Shown here: positions 62,255 to 64,000 of the stretch, piece by piece
Numbering within the stretch: position 1 is the first letter of the stretch
How the letters are laid out: each line of letters begins with the position of its first letter
Assembly: GCA_028641055.1 (NCBI GenBank)
Contig: CM054060.1
Coordinates: 316,375,344 to 316,439,343 of the forward strand
Origin: Alopecurus myosuroides
Lineage: Eukaryota; Streptophyta; Magnoliopsida; Poales; Poaceae
Direction of reading: 5' to 3'
Length of the DNA: 64,000 nucleotides
Notes under the pieces: generated by a model
Told to the model about the DNA's origin: nothing
Seen by the model: only the letters and a program-made list of their open reading frames with translations
Databases searched by the model: none
Translations under genes and position numbers: made by a program

Positions 62255-64000
62255 GGTATGTAGAATTGATGAGGCCTACGATAAGGTTAACTGGGAGTTT
62301 CTCCAGCAAACTCTGGGAATGAAAGGATTTTCAGAAGAGTGGTGTGCTCTAGTTCACAGTTTTGTGGTTGGAGGTAGTGTACCTATCAAAGTCAATGATG
62401 ATGTTGGCCGATACTTCCAAACCAAGAAAGGCTTAAGACAAGGTGATCCGCTTTCGCCCATATTGTTCAATATTGTGGCAGATATGTTAGCGATCATGAT
62501 TGAAAGAGCTAAGGAAAGTGGCCAAATTGAGGGAGTAATTCCACATCTTTCGATGGAGGATTGTCTATTCTTCAGTATGCAGACGATACAATTATTTTCA
62601 TGGAACATGATTTGGAGAAAGCGTCGAACCTGAAACTAATCCTTTCGGTGTTCGAGCAACTATCCGGATTAAAAGTTAATTTCCATAAATGTGAATTGTT
62701 CTGCTTTGGCGAGGCCCGGGATGCTGCTGCACAGTACGTCGAGTTATTCGGATGCGAGCAAGGTCAATTTCCTATTAAGTATTTGGGAATACCAATACAT
62801 TACAGGAGGTTGACTAATACAGAATGGAGCTAAGTCGAAGAACCTTTGCAGAAAAGGCTTGCTAGTTGGAAAGATAAATTGTTGTCACTTGGTGGAAGAG
62901 TGGTACGCATTAACTCAGTACTATCTAATATGGTATTGTATATAATATGTTATTGTATATGATATCATTCTTTCAGTTACCTAGAGGAGTCTTAAAAAGA
63001 TTGGATTATTTCCGATCAAGATTTTTTTGGCATGGTGATAGCGAGAAAAAGAAATATCGACTGGCTAGATGGGATGTAGTTTGTCGCCCAAGAGAACAGG
63101 TGGGGCTAGGTATTCATGACTTACAAGTCAAGAACTCGGCTTTACTTGGGAAATGGATGTTCAAACTTTTAACCGAAGATTGCATTTGGCAAACCCTCCT
63201 TAATCGAAAATACATAGGTTCGAAAGCAGTCTCACAGGTTATATGGAAACCTTGTGATTTACACTTTTGGGCTGGACTTATGGCGAACAAAAATTTGTTT
63301 TTTTCGCTATGGGGTATTTAATATTAAGGATGCATCACATATACGGTTCTGGGAGGACAAGTGGTTATGTAATACCACCCTCAGAGAACAGTATCCGGCA
63401 TTATATACTATAGCGCGACATAAGGATAATACGCTGGCTACAGTCATGCAAACATCACCTCCTAATATTACGTTCAGACGAGATTTAATCGGGCCAAGAC
63501 TTAGTTCTTGGCATGCTCTGGTTAATAGGCTAGCTACGGTTATCCTAACACCAGGAACTGATGAGTTTCGTTGGAAGCTCACTAAGAACGGGAAGTTCTC
63601 GGTGGATTCCATGTATAGGGCTATGATCCAATCAGACATGTCAGTCGATATTTTTTAAAATGTATGGTGTATGAAGGTACCGCTAAAGATTAAAATCTTT
63701 GCGTGGTATCTTCGTAAAGGGGTCATACTCACAAAGGATAATCTTGTCAAACGTAATTGGCATGGGAGTTCTAAGTGTGTTTCTTGTTCTCACGATGAGA
63801 CGATTAAGCACTTATTCTTTGATTGCACATGTGCGCATTCTATATGGTCCGCTATCCAAATGGCTTCGAACATTTATCAGCCCACATCCGTTACGAATAT
63901 ATTCGGTAACTGGTTAAATGGGGTGGATAAACGATTCAAGACTATTTAGGGTAGGAGCGCTAGCCCTTATTTGGTCGCTCTGACTATGTAGAAATGACAA
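62255..64000 (+). pseudogene. LINE (non-LTR retrotransposon) reverse transcriptase, frameshifted, cut by the window end
   Basis: Reads in order: DEAYDKVNWEFLQQTLGMKG (RT), KKGLRQGDPLSPILFNIVAD, and, after a frameshift near 62560, SILQYADDTIIFMEHDLEKA with the catalytic ADD. Then GCEQGQFPIKYLGIPIHYRR, a stop near 62831, QKRLASWKDKLLSLGGRVV, a small duplication (TATTGTATAT) near 62937-62960, and SFFQLPRGVLKRLDYFRSRF. A frameshift follows near 63300, a stop at 63656, and VPLKIKIFAWYLRKG with CVSCSHDETIKHLFFDCTCA, the zinc-binding RT-associated domain. The N-terminal endonuclease and gag are absent upstream, so the copy is 5' truncated. It cannot encode a working enzyme. Confidence 0.93.

Overview
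This window looks like intergenic DNA from a Triticeae grass (wheat, Aegilops or barley type). The evidence is nested LTR retrotransposons, two large CACTA elements, Helitrons with the grass-type terminal hairpin, Stowaway MITEs with TA target duplications, a LINE and an Angela/BARE-like Copia element. I see no intact ordinary host gene. The only intact long coding regions are the polyproteins of two Ty1/Copia retrotransposons. Everything else recognisable is a decayed transposon gene or a captured gene fragment. All calls come from reading the sequence; no database search was run.

Layout. 1-12546: a minus-strand large retrotransposon derivative (LARD-like), with about 6 kb LTRs, a 3.6 kb non-coding internal domain, a tRNA-iMet primer site and a polypurine tract. 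It is cut by the left window edge. 12547-16367: the 3' end of a plus-strand Gypsy element with its 3' LTR, apparently interrupted by the LARD. 16814-18106: a broken PIF/Harbinger transposase (minus). 18130-18790: a Gypsy polyprotein tail plus probable LTR remnant (minus). 19320-19442 and 21342-21501: Stowaway MITEs. 19927-20618: four 174-bp tandem repeats.

22126-42914 is one CACTA transposon with an exact 3-bp target duplication (ACA on both sides). It holds an intact Copia element (22137-30630, target duplication TGCAG) inserted 11 bp inside its left end. It also holds a B3-domain gene (broken), a plus-strand Helitron (32247-37849) that contains a second, oppositely oriented Helitron (32348-35317), a second small gene, and a decayed CACTA transposase (39480-42340).

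42918-58127 is a mosaic. It contains a small three-exon gene-like locus, a Helitron helicase scrap, a LINE scrap, and three modules (A, B, C) duplicated in altered order. A small retro-insert with a 7-bp duplication, two more MITEs and a very young Copia element (51672-57494, identical LTRs, target duplication CTCGT) sit within it. 58136-58699 is a 564-bp non-autonomous hAT element with an exact 8-bp duplication. From 59087 a different CACTA family begins; it is interrupted at 60102 by a Gypsy LTR. A frameshifted LINE reverse transcriptase runs from about 62250 to the window end.

The most unusual content is the B3 DNA-binding-domain gene inside a CACTA element rich in palindromic CCCCGGTTGGT repeats, the Helitron-in-Helitron pair with extra decayed 3' hairpins and a captured RING-H2 fragment, the shuffled A/B/C modules, and the 174-bp repeat that stays open on both strands. 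Relative ages can be read from the nesting: the CACTA is older than the Copia inside it, the outer Helitron is older than the inner one, and the 51672-57494 Copia has the youngest-looking LTR pair.
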